DNA of 64,000 nucleotides from Micromonospora echinaurantiaca (GTDB taxonomy: Bacteria > Actinomycetota > Actinomycetes > Mycobacteriales > Micromonosporaceae), in NCBI RefSeq assembly GCF_900090235.1, contig NZ_LT607750.1, positions 3,112,501-3,176,500 of the forward strand, read 5' to 3'. Numbering within the stretch: position 1 is the stretch's first letter; each line of letters begins with the position of its first letter. The translations under genes and the position numbers were made by a program. Below are positions 42,090 through 50,854 of this stretch, piece by piece. Under the pieces are notes generated by a model, which was not told the DNA's origin, did not search any database, and was given only the letters and a program-made list of their open reading frames with translations.

Positions 42090-45000
42090 CTAGTGCCGCA
42101 CGAGCTGAAGGGAGTCGAAGAACAGGTGCCGCAGCATGCCGGGCGCCGCTCTCAGGCCGACCTGCGCGACCCGGGCGGGGTTGATGCCGGTGAGCTTGTC
42201 CACCGGAAGGGTCATGGTCTCCAGGCGCAGAACGGTGGAGTTCCCGGTTGTCCAGTGCCAGACGGGCCGTCGGGGAACGAGCGGTCCGCTGAGGGCCGAC
42301 GCGCTGATCGTCGTGCTAGCCCCGTCCGCGTCGGTGACGACCACGCTGAAGGCCGGTAGTTGGCCGGCGTCGATGGTGTCCTGGCTGGTGAGGTCGTAGT
42401 CGGCGCCGACACCGAAGGTCAGCGCGTCGAAGCTCGACCAGTCCGACTCCCCCGGTCGCAGGGCGACGGAGTAGGCCGAACCGCCCGGACCGGGTGGCTC
42501 CAGGACGAGGATCGTCGTCACGTGGTTCGTCGCCATGTCCAGTGACCGGGCGCCGATCAGGACGTCCGGGAACGGGTCGATGGAGCCACCGGTGAGAGTG
42601 CGGGGCCTGACCGGGTCCTCCATGTCGTCGAGGACCTGGATCTGGCTGCCGAACGACCACTGCAACGACACCCCCGCGCCGAGCGTGTTGGTGGCGGTGC
42701 CGTCGAAGAGCCCCTTCGGCTTCGCGTCGCCGAGCAGTCGCCACCGGAACAGCCCGCCGATGTACTCGTCGGCGAGCTTCTCGTGATCCGTGTCGGACAG
42801 GAGACGATCCGGGAACAGGCCCGCGTCGTCGGCGGCCTTGAACCATTCGGAGTTGAACCGGTTGTGGTTGCAGTTGTCGATGAAGACCATCGCCTTGTCG
42901 CAGGTGGCGCGGTCGTAGTGACGGAACCCGGTCCCCCCGTAGTACCTCGCACCTCGCCCGCCGGCCACGTCGCCGTCGCGCGCGCCGTAGACGACGGCGA
43001 AGAAGGGGGTGTCGGCCCTGCCGAGCGCCACCTCCTCCGGCTTGCCGAACGCGAGGTCGGTCGGGGCGAGTGCGCACACTGCCCGGATGCCGTACCGGGT
43101 GGCCGGCGGGCGGGCGCTGTTCCTTCGGGCGGCCCGGACCACGGCGTCGCCGCCGCGGGAATGCCCCATCAGCGCTACCCGGTCGAAATCCAACCGTTGG
43201 TGCAGCGACGACGACGGGTTCGCGTCCAGGGTCCGCAACGCGTCCAGCGCACCGAGCACCATCTGCGTCCGCATTTCGATCATCGAGTCGAAGAGGTTCG
43301 CGACATTGGTGTCGACCGATACCGAGACGATCCCGTGCCGGGCCAACTCCTCCTGCAGCTTCTGGTAGCCGTTGAAACTCGGGATGAGCCTGCCGGGCAT
43401 CGACTGCCCGTGCAGGATCACCGCCACCGGCAGCCGGCCGGTTCCGGCGACCCGGGTCGGCGTGGCGGCGTCGGCCGGGTGCACGATCCGCAGCCGCCGC
43501 TCGACGAGGTACTTCGTCGGATCGAGCGGATCCTGCTCGATGAGCCCGGCCGCTTCCGGCTTCTCGAGGTGGTCGCCGAGGAGTGCCTTCAGGGTGTCGT
43601 ACGTGTCGATCACGAAGGGGGTCAGGCTCGTCTCCCACAACGGCTCAATGACCACCACTTGCGGGATCTGGTGGAACAGCTCCAGGGGCGGCGACGGGGT
43701 GAGCCCGCCGCCGACGACTCCCCGCTCGTCGGCGAAGCTGACCTCGACCGTCTCGCTGGGGCTGCTCACCTTGATGTCGGCCTTCGCGCCCTGCGCCGCC
43801 TTGTCGATCACGCCGTCGACGATCGGATCCGTGGTGGGGCTCTGCGATCCCGACCGTGGCTCGCCGACCAGGCCGCGCAATGCGGACGAGGCCAGCTCCT
43901 GCGCCTCGCTCTGGGAGAGCAGGCCGTCGCCCCGCGCCTGGTTGATGCGGTCCAGCATCCGCTCGGCGTTGCGACCGAGCTCCTGCTGGCTGGCGAGCTT
44001 CGCCGCTTCGTCGCCGAGTGCCGAAGCGGCCGACAGCGACGCCTCGAACGCCGCCGCGGCGTTGCGTTGGGTGCCCTCCAGTCCGGTGACGTCCTGGAAC
44101 AGGCCCGGCTTGGAGAGCAGCTCGAAGGCGGCCCGGAGGCCGACCGGATCGGGCACCGCGGGTGCGTTCTGGATCTGCACCAGCGGCGCCGGCAGCGGGG
44201 TCGGGGTGAGGTCCGGCTCGTCGCCGGCCCGACTCTCGGTGGAGACGGGGGAGATCTCCGGCAGCTCGAGCTGCCCGTCGGTGCTCCACCGCCAGTAGCG
44301 GGTGTCGTCGACGCTCTCGCAGGCGTTGCACGAACCGGCGACGGCTTCGGCGAAGACGCCACGGGTCGGCACGCTGACCCGCAGCGGCGGCGCCGGCGGG
44401 GCGGCGTACGCGTTGACCAGCGGCACCGGGGCCGCCTCGCCGCCGGCCTCGGTGAGCGTGGGGTCGAGCCGCAGCCCGGGTGCCGCCGGCAGCACCAGGC
44501 TGTTCCCGACGATGCCGATGAGCTGGTTGCTGCACAGGCTGGCCACGCTGCGGCCGCCCAGCCCCGGCACCTCGACCGCGTCGAGCAGCATGAACCGGCG
44601 CTGCGCGTCCAGGCTCATCCAGATCGCCTGGTGGTAGAACTCGAGGTGGTCGTTGAGGTGGGCGACCAGCAGGTCGGCCAGCTTCACGTCCTCCTGCCGG
44701 GGGTTGCGCAGCTCGCGCTGGGACAGCGGCGCGGCGACCACGACCGCGTCGCCGAGCTTGATGTCGTCGATGATCCGGGCGTCGTCGAAGAGCACGGCCG
44801 ACAGGTGCGGCGTCCGGTAGCGCAACCGGCCGGAGTGCACGATCACCTGGGCGTCCGGCGGCAGCGGCGGGCCGTCGTACCAGATCTTGACGTGCGCGAT
44901 GTCGTCGCGCGGGACGCCCGGCACCGCCCCGGCCTGGTTGACCGTGACGTACAGCGGCACGCTCTCGGCGTAGCGCGACACCAGGGTGGCGTCGACCGGC

Positions 45001-47255
45001 ACCTCGGACTCGCCACCGTTCGGCCCGACGAACGCCAGCCGCAGCCGCTGCACCAGACGCTCGGCGATGCCGGGCGCGATTTCGGTACGGAAGATCCGGT
45101 CCCGCTCGCGCGCGGTCCGCTCGTTCAGCTTGGCGGTGAACAGTTCCAGGGTGTCGACGTTCAGGAACGGCGCCAGCGGCTGCCACATGTCGACCTGGTA
45201 CTTGCCGTCGGCGGCGTCGCGCGGGCGGGGCAGCAGGAAACTGACCCGCAGCTCGCCCTCGATCGACTCGGGCGCCTCCTCGCTGTAGCGGGCCACCGGA
45301 AAGTCCCAGCCCACCCAGTTGTCGGCGATCCGCTCGATGGCGTCGAAGCCGCCGCGCAGCTCACCCCTGCGGAGGAAGCGTCCCAGCACCTCGCGCCAGC
45401 GCAGCGCCTTCGCCCGGTCGAAGGGCGCCAGCGGCAGCGGCACGAACAGGCACTCGCGCACGTCCGCCAGCTCATGGGTGACCAGGAAGTGCCGCAGCAC
45501 CTCGAAGTACTCGACCGTCATCGCGTGGCACCGGTTGTAGTTGGCCACCACCTCGGTCTCGGCCCGCAGCGTCTCCCCCTGGCTGACGCTCTGCACCACC
45601 GACGAGCGCTGGCTGCGCAGCGCCGAACTGCGCTGGGCCACCCGGTCCCGCAACTGCTGCATGGAATCGGCGGCGAACGTCCGCGCGGCGTCCTGCCAGG
45701 ACGAGGAACTGGACCCGCTGGTGCCGCCGGCGACGCCGCCGAAGATGCCGAAACCACTGCCGATGAAGCCCGCACCGAGCCCGCCGGCGACCCCCCAGGT
45801 GGTGTTGCGTGAGCCGGACGAGATCTCCTCGTGCAGGTCGGTACCGACCATCTCCAGCACGGCCCGGTCGCGGCTGAGCAGCGCGTCGAGGTGCTCCTCG
45901 TACTCCAGCCGCTCCTCCCGCGCCGACGACGTGCGCCGGTCCCAGTCGACCACCGCGACCTGGCGACGCTGCCCGGGCGCGAGCGGCAGCGAGTAGAGCA
46001 GGTCGCCGAGGGAGTACCCGTCGGCGCGCCAGACCTCTCGGAACTGCAGCAGGTGACCGTACGCGATGTCCAGCGCCGGGTGGATCCGCGGCGTGTGGTC
46101 CCAGTCGATGGCGTCCTCGGCGTCGAGGACCGTCCGATCCCACGCCGTCCGCAGCCCGGCGTCGATCATGTCCGTGGTGGCGGTCACCTCCGACAGCCAC
46201 GCCGCGCGGGTGATCGCGGCGACGCTCGGCGGCCGGTCGGTACGGACCAGCGAACGCGCCGCGTGCACGTCGAGGGTGAGGTTCGTGGTCTGCAGGGCCA
46301 CCGACGTCGGCCGGGTCAGGCCGAGTGCCTGCGACGCGATCGACACGCCGAGCAGGTCGGCGAGCAGATCCGACGGTACGGCCCGGCGCGGGTTCAGGGT
46401 CAGCCCGGCGACCCGCGGCTCCGAGGTCCGCACCACCTGGAAGTACGCGAACTCCTCGATGGCCCGGTTCGGCATCGTCAGATCGACACAGCCACCGCCC
46501 AGGTCCTGCGAGAACGCCTCCGGGCTGCCGGTCAGATCGGCCTGGTCCGGCAACCGGGGCGGCGTCGCGGAGCAGCCGCAATCGTCGTCCGGCAGCTCGT
46601 CGTCGTGAAGGTCGACGACCAGCAGGATCGCCCGCGGCAGCCGGCCGTCGGCGGCCAGTGACACGGGCTGCCGCGCTCCCCCGGCCACGCTGCCGGAGGC
46701 CGAGGCCAGCACGTCGTCGACCCAGTCCGCGCCGAACCGGCCGTCGGACCGGGTCGCGGTGATGACCAGGGGCCGGGCCGGTCGGCTGTCACCCTCGATG
46801 TCGGACCCGTCGGCCTGGTCGACGCCCCAGATCACCACCGGCAGGTCGGGCGGAACCCGCCGGCCCTGCTGGTCGACGACCTGGCCGGTGATCCGGGCAC
46901 GGGCACCCAGGTTGGGCTCGTCGCTGGGCACGACCTCGACCCGGTCGACCGTCGGGACCCGCAACCGGAGTGGTTTGGTCAGCTGCTCGAGCGAGCGCCG
47001 CAGCCGGTGCACCTCGACACCGGTCGCGGCCGCCACGGAGATCTCCACCGGGTCGACCGGGACGCCGTCCGGCGTGACCTCGATCCGGAATTCGCCGTCG
47101 GCGGGTAGCCGCGCCGAGCCGACAACGGGAAACCGGAGCACCGCGTCCCCGAGCGTCCGTTCCGCCCGCAGGCTGACCTGCACGCGGTAGCCCTCCACCG
47201 ACCCTCCGGTCGCCCGGGGCCGGACTGTGCCGTGCACGACGAGTATCTCGGCCAT
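42090..47255 (-). CDS. giant modular protein with C-terminal alpha/beta hydrolase and beta-sandwich
   Basis: The 1721-residue paralog of the 1418-residue protein lacks a signal sequence. Its module order is parallel: beta-sandwich N-terminus (~1-100), transthyretin-like module (ITGQVVDQQGRRVPPDLPVVIWG, ~120-145), DDDCGC motif (~225), CVDLTMPNRAIEEF, YSLGDLLYSLPLAPGQ (~411-426), Gly-rich hydrophobic stretch (~495-520), YNRCHAMTVEYFEVLRH (~576-592), and CNACESVDD (~978). The C-terminus differs. An alpha/beta hydrolase (~1200-1530) has VILHGQS (~1280) and the nucleophile elbow GHSRGGD (~1366), similar to PET-hydrolase or chlorophyllase-type esterases. A ~180-residue beta domain ends the protein. 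The downstream 94-aa gene and protease paralog follow at 9-base gaps. Confidence 0.75.
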   Translation of the reverse strand: MAEILVVHGTVRPRATGGSVEGYRVQVSLRAERTLGDAVLRFPVVGSARLPADGEFRIEVTPDGVPVDPVEISVAAATGVEVHRLRRSLEQLTKPLRLRVPTVDRVEVVPSDEPNLGARARITGQVVDQQGRRVPPDLPVVIWGVDQADGSDIEGDSRPARPLVITATRSDGRFGADWVDDVLASASGSVAGGARQPVSLAADGRLPRAILLVVDLHDDELPDDDCGCSATPPRLPDQADLTGSPEAFSQDLGGGCVDLTMPNRAIEEFAYFQVVRTSEPRVAGLTLNPRRAVPSDLLADLLGVSIASQALGLTRPTSVALQTTNLTLDVHAARSLVRTDRPPSVAAITRAAWLSEVTATTDMIDAGLRTAWDRTVLDAEDAIDWDHTPRIHPALDIAYGHLLQFREVWRADGYSLGDLLYSLPLAPGQRRQVAVVDWDRRTSSAREERLEYEEHLDALLSRDRAVLEMVGTDLHEEISSGSRNTTWGVAGGLGAGFIGSGFGIFGGVAGGTSGSSSSSWQDAARTFAADSMQQLRDRVAQRSSALRSQRSSVVQSVSQGETLRAETEVVANYNRCHAMTVEYFEVLRHFLVTHELADVRECLFVPLPLAPFDRAKALRWREVLGRFLRRGELRGGFDAIERIADNWVGWDFPVARYSEEAPESIEGELRVSFLLPRPRDAADGKYQVDMWQPLAPFLNVDTLELFTAKLNERTARERDRIFRTEIAPGIAERLVQRLRLAFVGPNGGESEVPVDATLVSRYAESVPLYVTVNQAGAVPGVPRDDIAHVKIWYDGPPLPPDAQVIVHSGRLRYRTPHLSAVLFDDARIIDDIKLGDAVVVAAPLSQRELRNPRQEDVKLADLLVAHLNDHLEFYHQAIWMSLDAQRRFMLLDAVEVPGLGGRSVASLCSNQLIGIVGNSLVLPAAPGLRLDPTLTEAGGEAAPVPLVNAYAAPPAPPLRVSVPTRGVFAEAVAGSCNACESVDDTRYWRWSTDGQLELPEISPVSTESRAGDEPDLTPTPLPAPLVQIQNAPAVPDPVGLRAAFELLSKPGLFQDVTGLEGTQRNAAAAFEASLSAASALGDEAAKLASQQELGRNAERMLDRINQARGDGLLSQSEAQELASSALRGLVGEPRSGSQSPTTDPIVDGVIDKAAQGAKADIKVSSPSETVEVSFADERGVVGGGLTPSPPLELFHQIPQVVVIEPLWETSLTPFVIDTYDTLKALLGDHLEKPEAAGLIEQDPLDPTKYLVERRLRIVHPADAATPTRVAGTGRLPVAVILHGQSMPGRLIPSFNGYQKLQEELARHGIVSVSVDTNVANLFDSMIEMRTQMVLGALDALRTLDANPSSSLHQRLDFDRVALMGHSRGGDAVVRAARRNSARPPATRYGIRAVCALAPTDLAFGKPEEVALGRADTPFFAVVYGARDGDVAGGRGARYYGGTGFRHYDRATCDKAMVFIDNCNHNRFNSEWFKAADDAGLFPDRLLSDTDHEKLADEYIGGLFRWRLLGDAKPKGLFDGTATNTLGAGVSLQWSFGSQIQVLDDMEDPVRPRTLTGGSIDPFPDVLIGARSLDMATNHVTTILVLEPPGPGGSAYSVALRPGESDWSSFDALTFGVGADYDLTSQDTIDAGQLPAFSVVVTDADGASTTISASALSGPLVPRRPVWHWTTGNSTVLRLETMTLPVDKLTGINPARVAQVGLRAAPGMLRHLFFDSLQLVRH
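45973..46016 (-). repeat. 44-bp exact repeat shared by the two giant genes (copy 2)
   Basis: This copy is identical to 40282-40325 in the protease paralog and encodes the same YSLGDLLYSLPLAPG stretch. Confidence 0.8.
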
Positions 47256-47628
47256 GGTGACCTCCGCGCAGCGTCGGTGGCGATCGCGTCAGGCCGACTC
47301 CGGTCGTGGCTCGCCCGCGGAGGTATCTGCCGGCTACCGCCGGCGCCATGCCGGGCAGACGAGGGATGAGCAGCGCATTCACGTCTCGCAAGGCTCATCG
47401 TCCGCCGCACCGACGGGTAGGTAAAGCCATCGGTCGAGTCAGATCACGGACCGCTGTCGCGCTTCTGCGCGGGTCCGGCCGGGCACAACGTCCCTCTCGG
47501 CCACGCGGCCACCGGCCGATCGCGGGAATGGCTCGGCCATCCGCTCACCGGGTGGCACGTCCCGGACGGTGCGACCCGGACGACGCCCGCCGGCCGTCCC
47601 GAATCGACGGCCGGCGGGCGGGCGTAGC
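47256..47628. other. intergenic region upstream of the giant-protein operon
   Basis: This 373-base gap lies between the GH3 gene end and the giant operon start, both on the minus strand. It holds the GH3 terminator at 47585-47619. The promoter for the giant operon must lie between about 47270 and 47580. I see no clear -10/-35 pair or operator palindrome. Confidence 0.5.
47585..47619 (-). terminator. terminator of the xylo-oligosaccharide operon
   Basis: A perfect 14-bp stem (47585-47598 with 47606-47619) with a 7-base loop lies 10 bases after the GH3 stop. It separates the glycosidase operon from the downstream giant-protein operon. Confidence 0.85.
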
Positions 47629-49959
47629 TCAGCTGATCTCGGACGTCGTCCACCGGGCGGAGGAGTTGGTGACGGGCACGGTGTCGCCGACCAACGTGGT
47701 CAGCCCCTGGGCGTCCCGGCGCGCACTCGTACCGACCCAGACCTCGACGTCACCGGGCTCCACGACCCGGGTGAGCGTGCGGTCGGAGAAGGCCAGCCGC
47801 GTCGTGGGCACGGTGAACTCGACAGTGACCGACTGACCGGGCGCCAGGTGGACCCGCCGGTAGCCGAGCAGCTGCGCCACCGGCCGGGTCACCGACGCCA
47901 CCAGGTCACGGCCGTAGAGCTGGACCACGTCGTCGCCGGCGACCGCGCCGGTGTTCGTCACGCGTACGGTCACCGGCAGCGCCCTGTCGGTCGGCACCGT
48001 GGCGGGCACGGTCAGGTCGGTGTACTCGAACGTGGTGTAGGACAGGCCGTGGCCGAACGGCGCCGCGGGCGTGGTGGGCAGGTTGGTCACCTCGCTGCCC
48101 TCGCCGAGCGTGGGGTGCAGGTACGAGTACGGCTGCGCCCCGGCCGACCGGGGCAGGCTGACCGGCAGCTTGCCCGACGGGTTGACCCGCCCGGAGAGCA
48201 CCCCGGTGATCGCCCCGGCGCCCTCCTCGCCAGGAAAGAACGCCTGCACCACCGCCGCGCAGCGGGCCAGCGCCCAGTCGACCGCGTACGGGCGGCCGGT
48301 GAGCAGCACGAGGACGACCGGTGTGCCGGTCGCCAGCACCGCCTCGACGAGCTCGCGCTGGACGCCCGGCAGCTCCAGGTCGTCCCGGTCGCAGCCCTCG
48401 CCGACCGTGCCGCGCCCGAAGAGGCTGGCGTGGTCGCCGACGACCAGGACGGCGACGTCCGCGGCGGCCGCCGTGGCGACGGCCTCGTCGAAACCGGATC
48501 GGTCGTCGTCGTCCACATCGCAGCCGCGGGCGGCGGTGACGAGATCGGCGCCGAACTCGGTTCGCATCGCGTCGAGGACCGTCGGGACCTCGATGCCGGT
48601 CTCCACGTCGGAATGCTGGACGAGGACGTGGTTGAGGAAGGAGTAGCACCCGAACAGCGCACCCGGCCGGTCGGCGTTCGGGCCGATGACCGCGACGCGC
48701 CGGCCCGCGGGCAGCGGAAGCGCGTCCCGGTTGGCGACCAGGATGATCGACTCCTCGGCGAGGCGGCGGGCGATCGCCCGGTGCTCGGGCGAGTCGAGGT
48801 CGACCCCCTGGGGCGGTTCCTCCGTGAAGGTGGCGTCCAGCAGCCCGAGTTCCAGCTTCTGCCGCAGGACCCGCAGCACCGCCCGGTCGACGAGCGCCTC
48901 GCTCAGCTTGCCCGCCCGCACCGCCTCCGCCACGGCGAGGTAGGCGTCGCCCGTCGGCAGCTCGACGTCGACCCCGGCGGTCAACGCCTGCACGGCCGCC
49001 TCCGCGTGGTCGCCCGCCACGTGGTGCAGCAGGTTCAGGAACGCCACCCCGTAGTAGTCGGCCACCACCGTGCCGTCGAAGCCCCATCTGTCCCGCAGCA
49101 CGCCGGTGAGCAACGTCGGGTCGGCGGCGACGGGCACGCCGTCGATCTCGGCGTAGGAGTGCATCACGGAGCGCGCGTTGCCGTCGAGAATCGCCATCTC
49201 GAACGGCGGCAGCAGCACGTCGGCGACCTCCCGCGGGCCGGCGTGCACCGGGGCGAAGTTGCGCCCGGCGCGCGAGGCGGAGTAGCCGACGAAGTGCTTC
49301 AAGGTGGCGTGCACCCCCTGCGACTGCAGGCCGCGCACGTACGACGTGCCGAGGGTGCCGACCAGGTAGGGGTCCTCGGCGATGCACTCGTCGACCCGAC
49401 CCCAGCGCGGGTCACGGATCACGTCGAGCACCGGGGCGAGTCCCTGGTGGATGCCCAGGGACCGCATGGACGCCCCGATCGCCGCGGCCATCTCGGTGAC
49501 CAGCTCGGGATCGAAGGCGGCCCCCCAGGCCAGCGGCGTGGGGAAGGTGGCGGCCTTCCACGCCGACAGCCCGGTGAGGCACTCCTCGTGGACGATCGCC
49601 GGTATGCCGAGCCGGGTGCCGGTCACCAGGTCCGACTGGAACTTCCACAGCCAGGACGCGCGGGCGGCGGCGTCGACGGGACGCGTGCCGTACGGCCGGG
49701 TGAGCTGGCCGAGCCCGTGCCGGGAGAAGTCCTCCAGCTTGCTGCTGTCGCCGAACTCGCCCTGCAGCGGTGCGACGGCCTCGCCGTCCTCCTTCTCCCA
49801 GAAGCCAACCAGCTGGGCGACCTTCTCCTCGATCGTCATCCGGCCGAGCAGCTCGCGAAGGCGCGCCTCGCCGTCGCGCCCGTCCCGCAGGTCGTGGTCC
49901 GGCTCCGCCTGGACCGGCACCGACACCGACCCACCCACCGCACCCCGAACCTCAGTCAT
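47629..49959 (-). CDS. GH3 beta-xylosidase / beta-glucosidase
   Basis: The 776-residue enzyme is read from ATG 49959 with GAAGGGGAAG upstream (ATG 50001 is less likely). It has a complete GH3 layout: N-terminal barrel with GIPAIVHEECLTG, DPRWGRVDECIAEDPYLVG, KHFVGYS and the nucleophile loop VVADYYG (~Asp 300); a C-terminal sandwich with VLVVGDHASLFGRG; and a final fibronectin-like domain (GHGLSYTTFEY). There is no signal peptide, so it acts in the cytoplasm on imported oligosaccharides. Its operon with ABC importer genes and neighbouring xylanases resembles the Streptomyces bxl system, favouring beta-xylosidase. Beta-glucosidase activity cannot be excluded from sequence. Confidence 0.88.
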   Translation of the reverse strand: MTEVRGAVGGSVSVPVQAEPDHDLRDGRDGEARLRELLGRMTIEEKVAQLVGFWEKEDGEAVAPLQGEFGDSSKLEDFSRHGLGQLTRPYGTRPVDAAARASWLWKFQSDLVTGTRLGIPAIVHEECLTGLSAWKAATFPTPLAWGAAFDPELVTEMAAAIGASMRSLGIHQGLAPVLDVIRDPRWGRVDECIAEDPYLVGTLGTSYVRGLQSQGVHATLKHFVGYSASRAGRNFAPVHAGPREVADVLLPPFEMAILDGNARSVMHSYAEIDGVPVAADPTLLTGVLRDRWGFDGTVVADYYGVAFLNLLHHVAGDHAEAAVQALTAGVDVELPTGDAYLAVAEAVRAGKLSEALVDRAVLRVLRQKLELGLLDATFTEEPPQGVDLDSPEHRAIARRLAEESIILVANRDALPLPAGRRVAVIGPNADRPGALFGCYSFLNHVLVQHSDVETGIEVPTVLDAMRTEFGADLVTAARGCDVDDDDRSGFDEAVATAAAADVAVLVVGDHASLFGRGTVGEGCDRDDLELPGVQRELVEAVLATGTPVVLVLLTGRPYAVDWALARCAAVVQAFFPGEEGAGAITGVLSGRVNPSGKLPVSLPRSAGAQPYSYLHPTLGEGSEVTNLPTTPAAPFGHGLSYTTFEYTDLTVPATVPTDRALPVTVRVTNTGAVAGDDVVQLYGRDLVASVTRPVAQLLGYRRVHLAPGQSVTVEFTVPTTRLAFSDRTLTRVVEPGDVEVWVGTSARRDAQGLTTLVGDTVPVTNSSARWTTSEIS

Positions 49960-49997
49960 GATGTGCTTCCCCTTCGTTGTGCTGGTACCGCTGTCGC

Positions 49998-50852
49998 TCA
50001 TCCCTTGACCGCGCCCTGCAGGCCGCCGACGATCTGCTTCTCGGCCAGCGTGAAGAAGAGCAGGGCCGGCAGCATCGCCAGCGACGTGAAGGCGAGGATT
50101 CCCGCGGTGTCCGAGGTGTACTGACTCGAAAAGTTCTGGACACCCAGCGGCAGGGTGTGCAACTCGGCGTCGCCGAGGACGAGCAGCGGCAGGAGGAACG
50201 CGTTCCAGCTCGCCACGAACGCGAGGACCCCGACCGTGACCAGCGCCGGCCGCGACAGCGGCAGCATGATGCGCCAGAGGAACCCGAGCCGGCCGGCACC
50301 GTCGATCGCGGCGGCGTCCTCCAGCTCGCGGGGTACCGCGGAAAGGAAGGGACGCAGGATCACGATCGTGAGCGGCAACTGGAAGGCGACCTGCGGGAGG
50401 ATCACCGCGTAATAGGAGTTGATCAGGTTCAGGTCACGCAGCATCAGGTAGAGCGGCAGGATCGCCGCCCCGGCCGGGAAGAGCAGGCCGAGGGTGAAGA
50501 AGGTGTAGAGCCCCTCCCGCCCGCGGAAGGTGTACCGGGCGAGCACGAACGCGGCGCAGACGCCGAGCACCACCACGCCGAGCGTCGTACCCAGGGCGAT
50601 CACCGCGCTGTTGACCACCTGCTGCCAGAAGTCGCTCTGCGTCAGCACCCGGACGTAGTTGTCCGCGACCCACGGATCGGGCAGGCCGGCCGGGTCCGCG
50701 ATGATCTGCGGGGTGGTGCGGAAGCCGCCGACGATCACGTAGACCACCGGGGTGATCGACACGGCCGCGACCGCGAGCGCCAGCACGTAGGTGAGCGGCG
50801 TGCCCCACGCCACCGGGCGGCGGCTCGAGGAGGGAACTGGATTGGCGACCAC
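49998..50852 (-). CDS. sugar ABC transporter permease (MalG type)
   Basis: The 284-residue protein is read from GTG 50852, two bases after the upstream permease stop. Six membrane helices are seen. The EAA-loop (LEDAAAIDGAGRLGFLWRIMLPLSRPAL) marks the coupling site to the ATPase of CUT1 sugar importers. It pairs with the upstream MalF-type permease. No ATPase gene is present, as expected for actinomycetes that use a shared MsiK ATPase. Likely substrate is xylobiose or other xylo-oligosaccharides from the gene context. Confidence 0.9.
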   Translation of the reverse strand: MVANPVPSSSRRPVAWGTPLTYVLALAVAAVSITPVVYVIVGGFRTTPQIIADPAGLPDPWVADNYVRVLTQSDFWQQVVNSAVIALGTTLGVVVLGVCAAFVLARYTFRGREGLYTFFTLGLLFPAGAAILPLYLMLRDLNLINSYYAVILPQVAFQLPLTIVILRPFLSAVPRELEDAAAIDGAGRLGFLWRIMLPLSRPALVTVGVLAFVASWNAFLLPLLVLGDAELHTLPLGVQNFSSQYTSDTAGILAFTSLAMLPALLFFTLAEKQIVGGLQGAVKG

Positions 50853-50854
50853 TG

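Noticed and set aside
42783-45812. 1009-codon plus-strand frame opposite the 1721-aa gene
   Set aside because: Composition is Arg/Val/Gly/His-rich shadow, whereas the minus frame shows conserved motifs shared with the paralog.
47569-50124. 851-codon plus-strand frame opposite the GH3 gene
   Set aside because: Shadow frame; the GH3 enzyme is complete with nucleophile loop and ribosome site.
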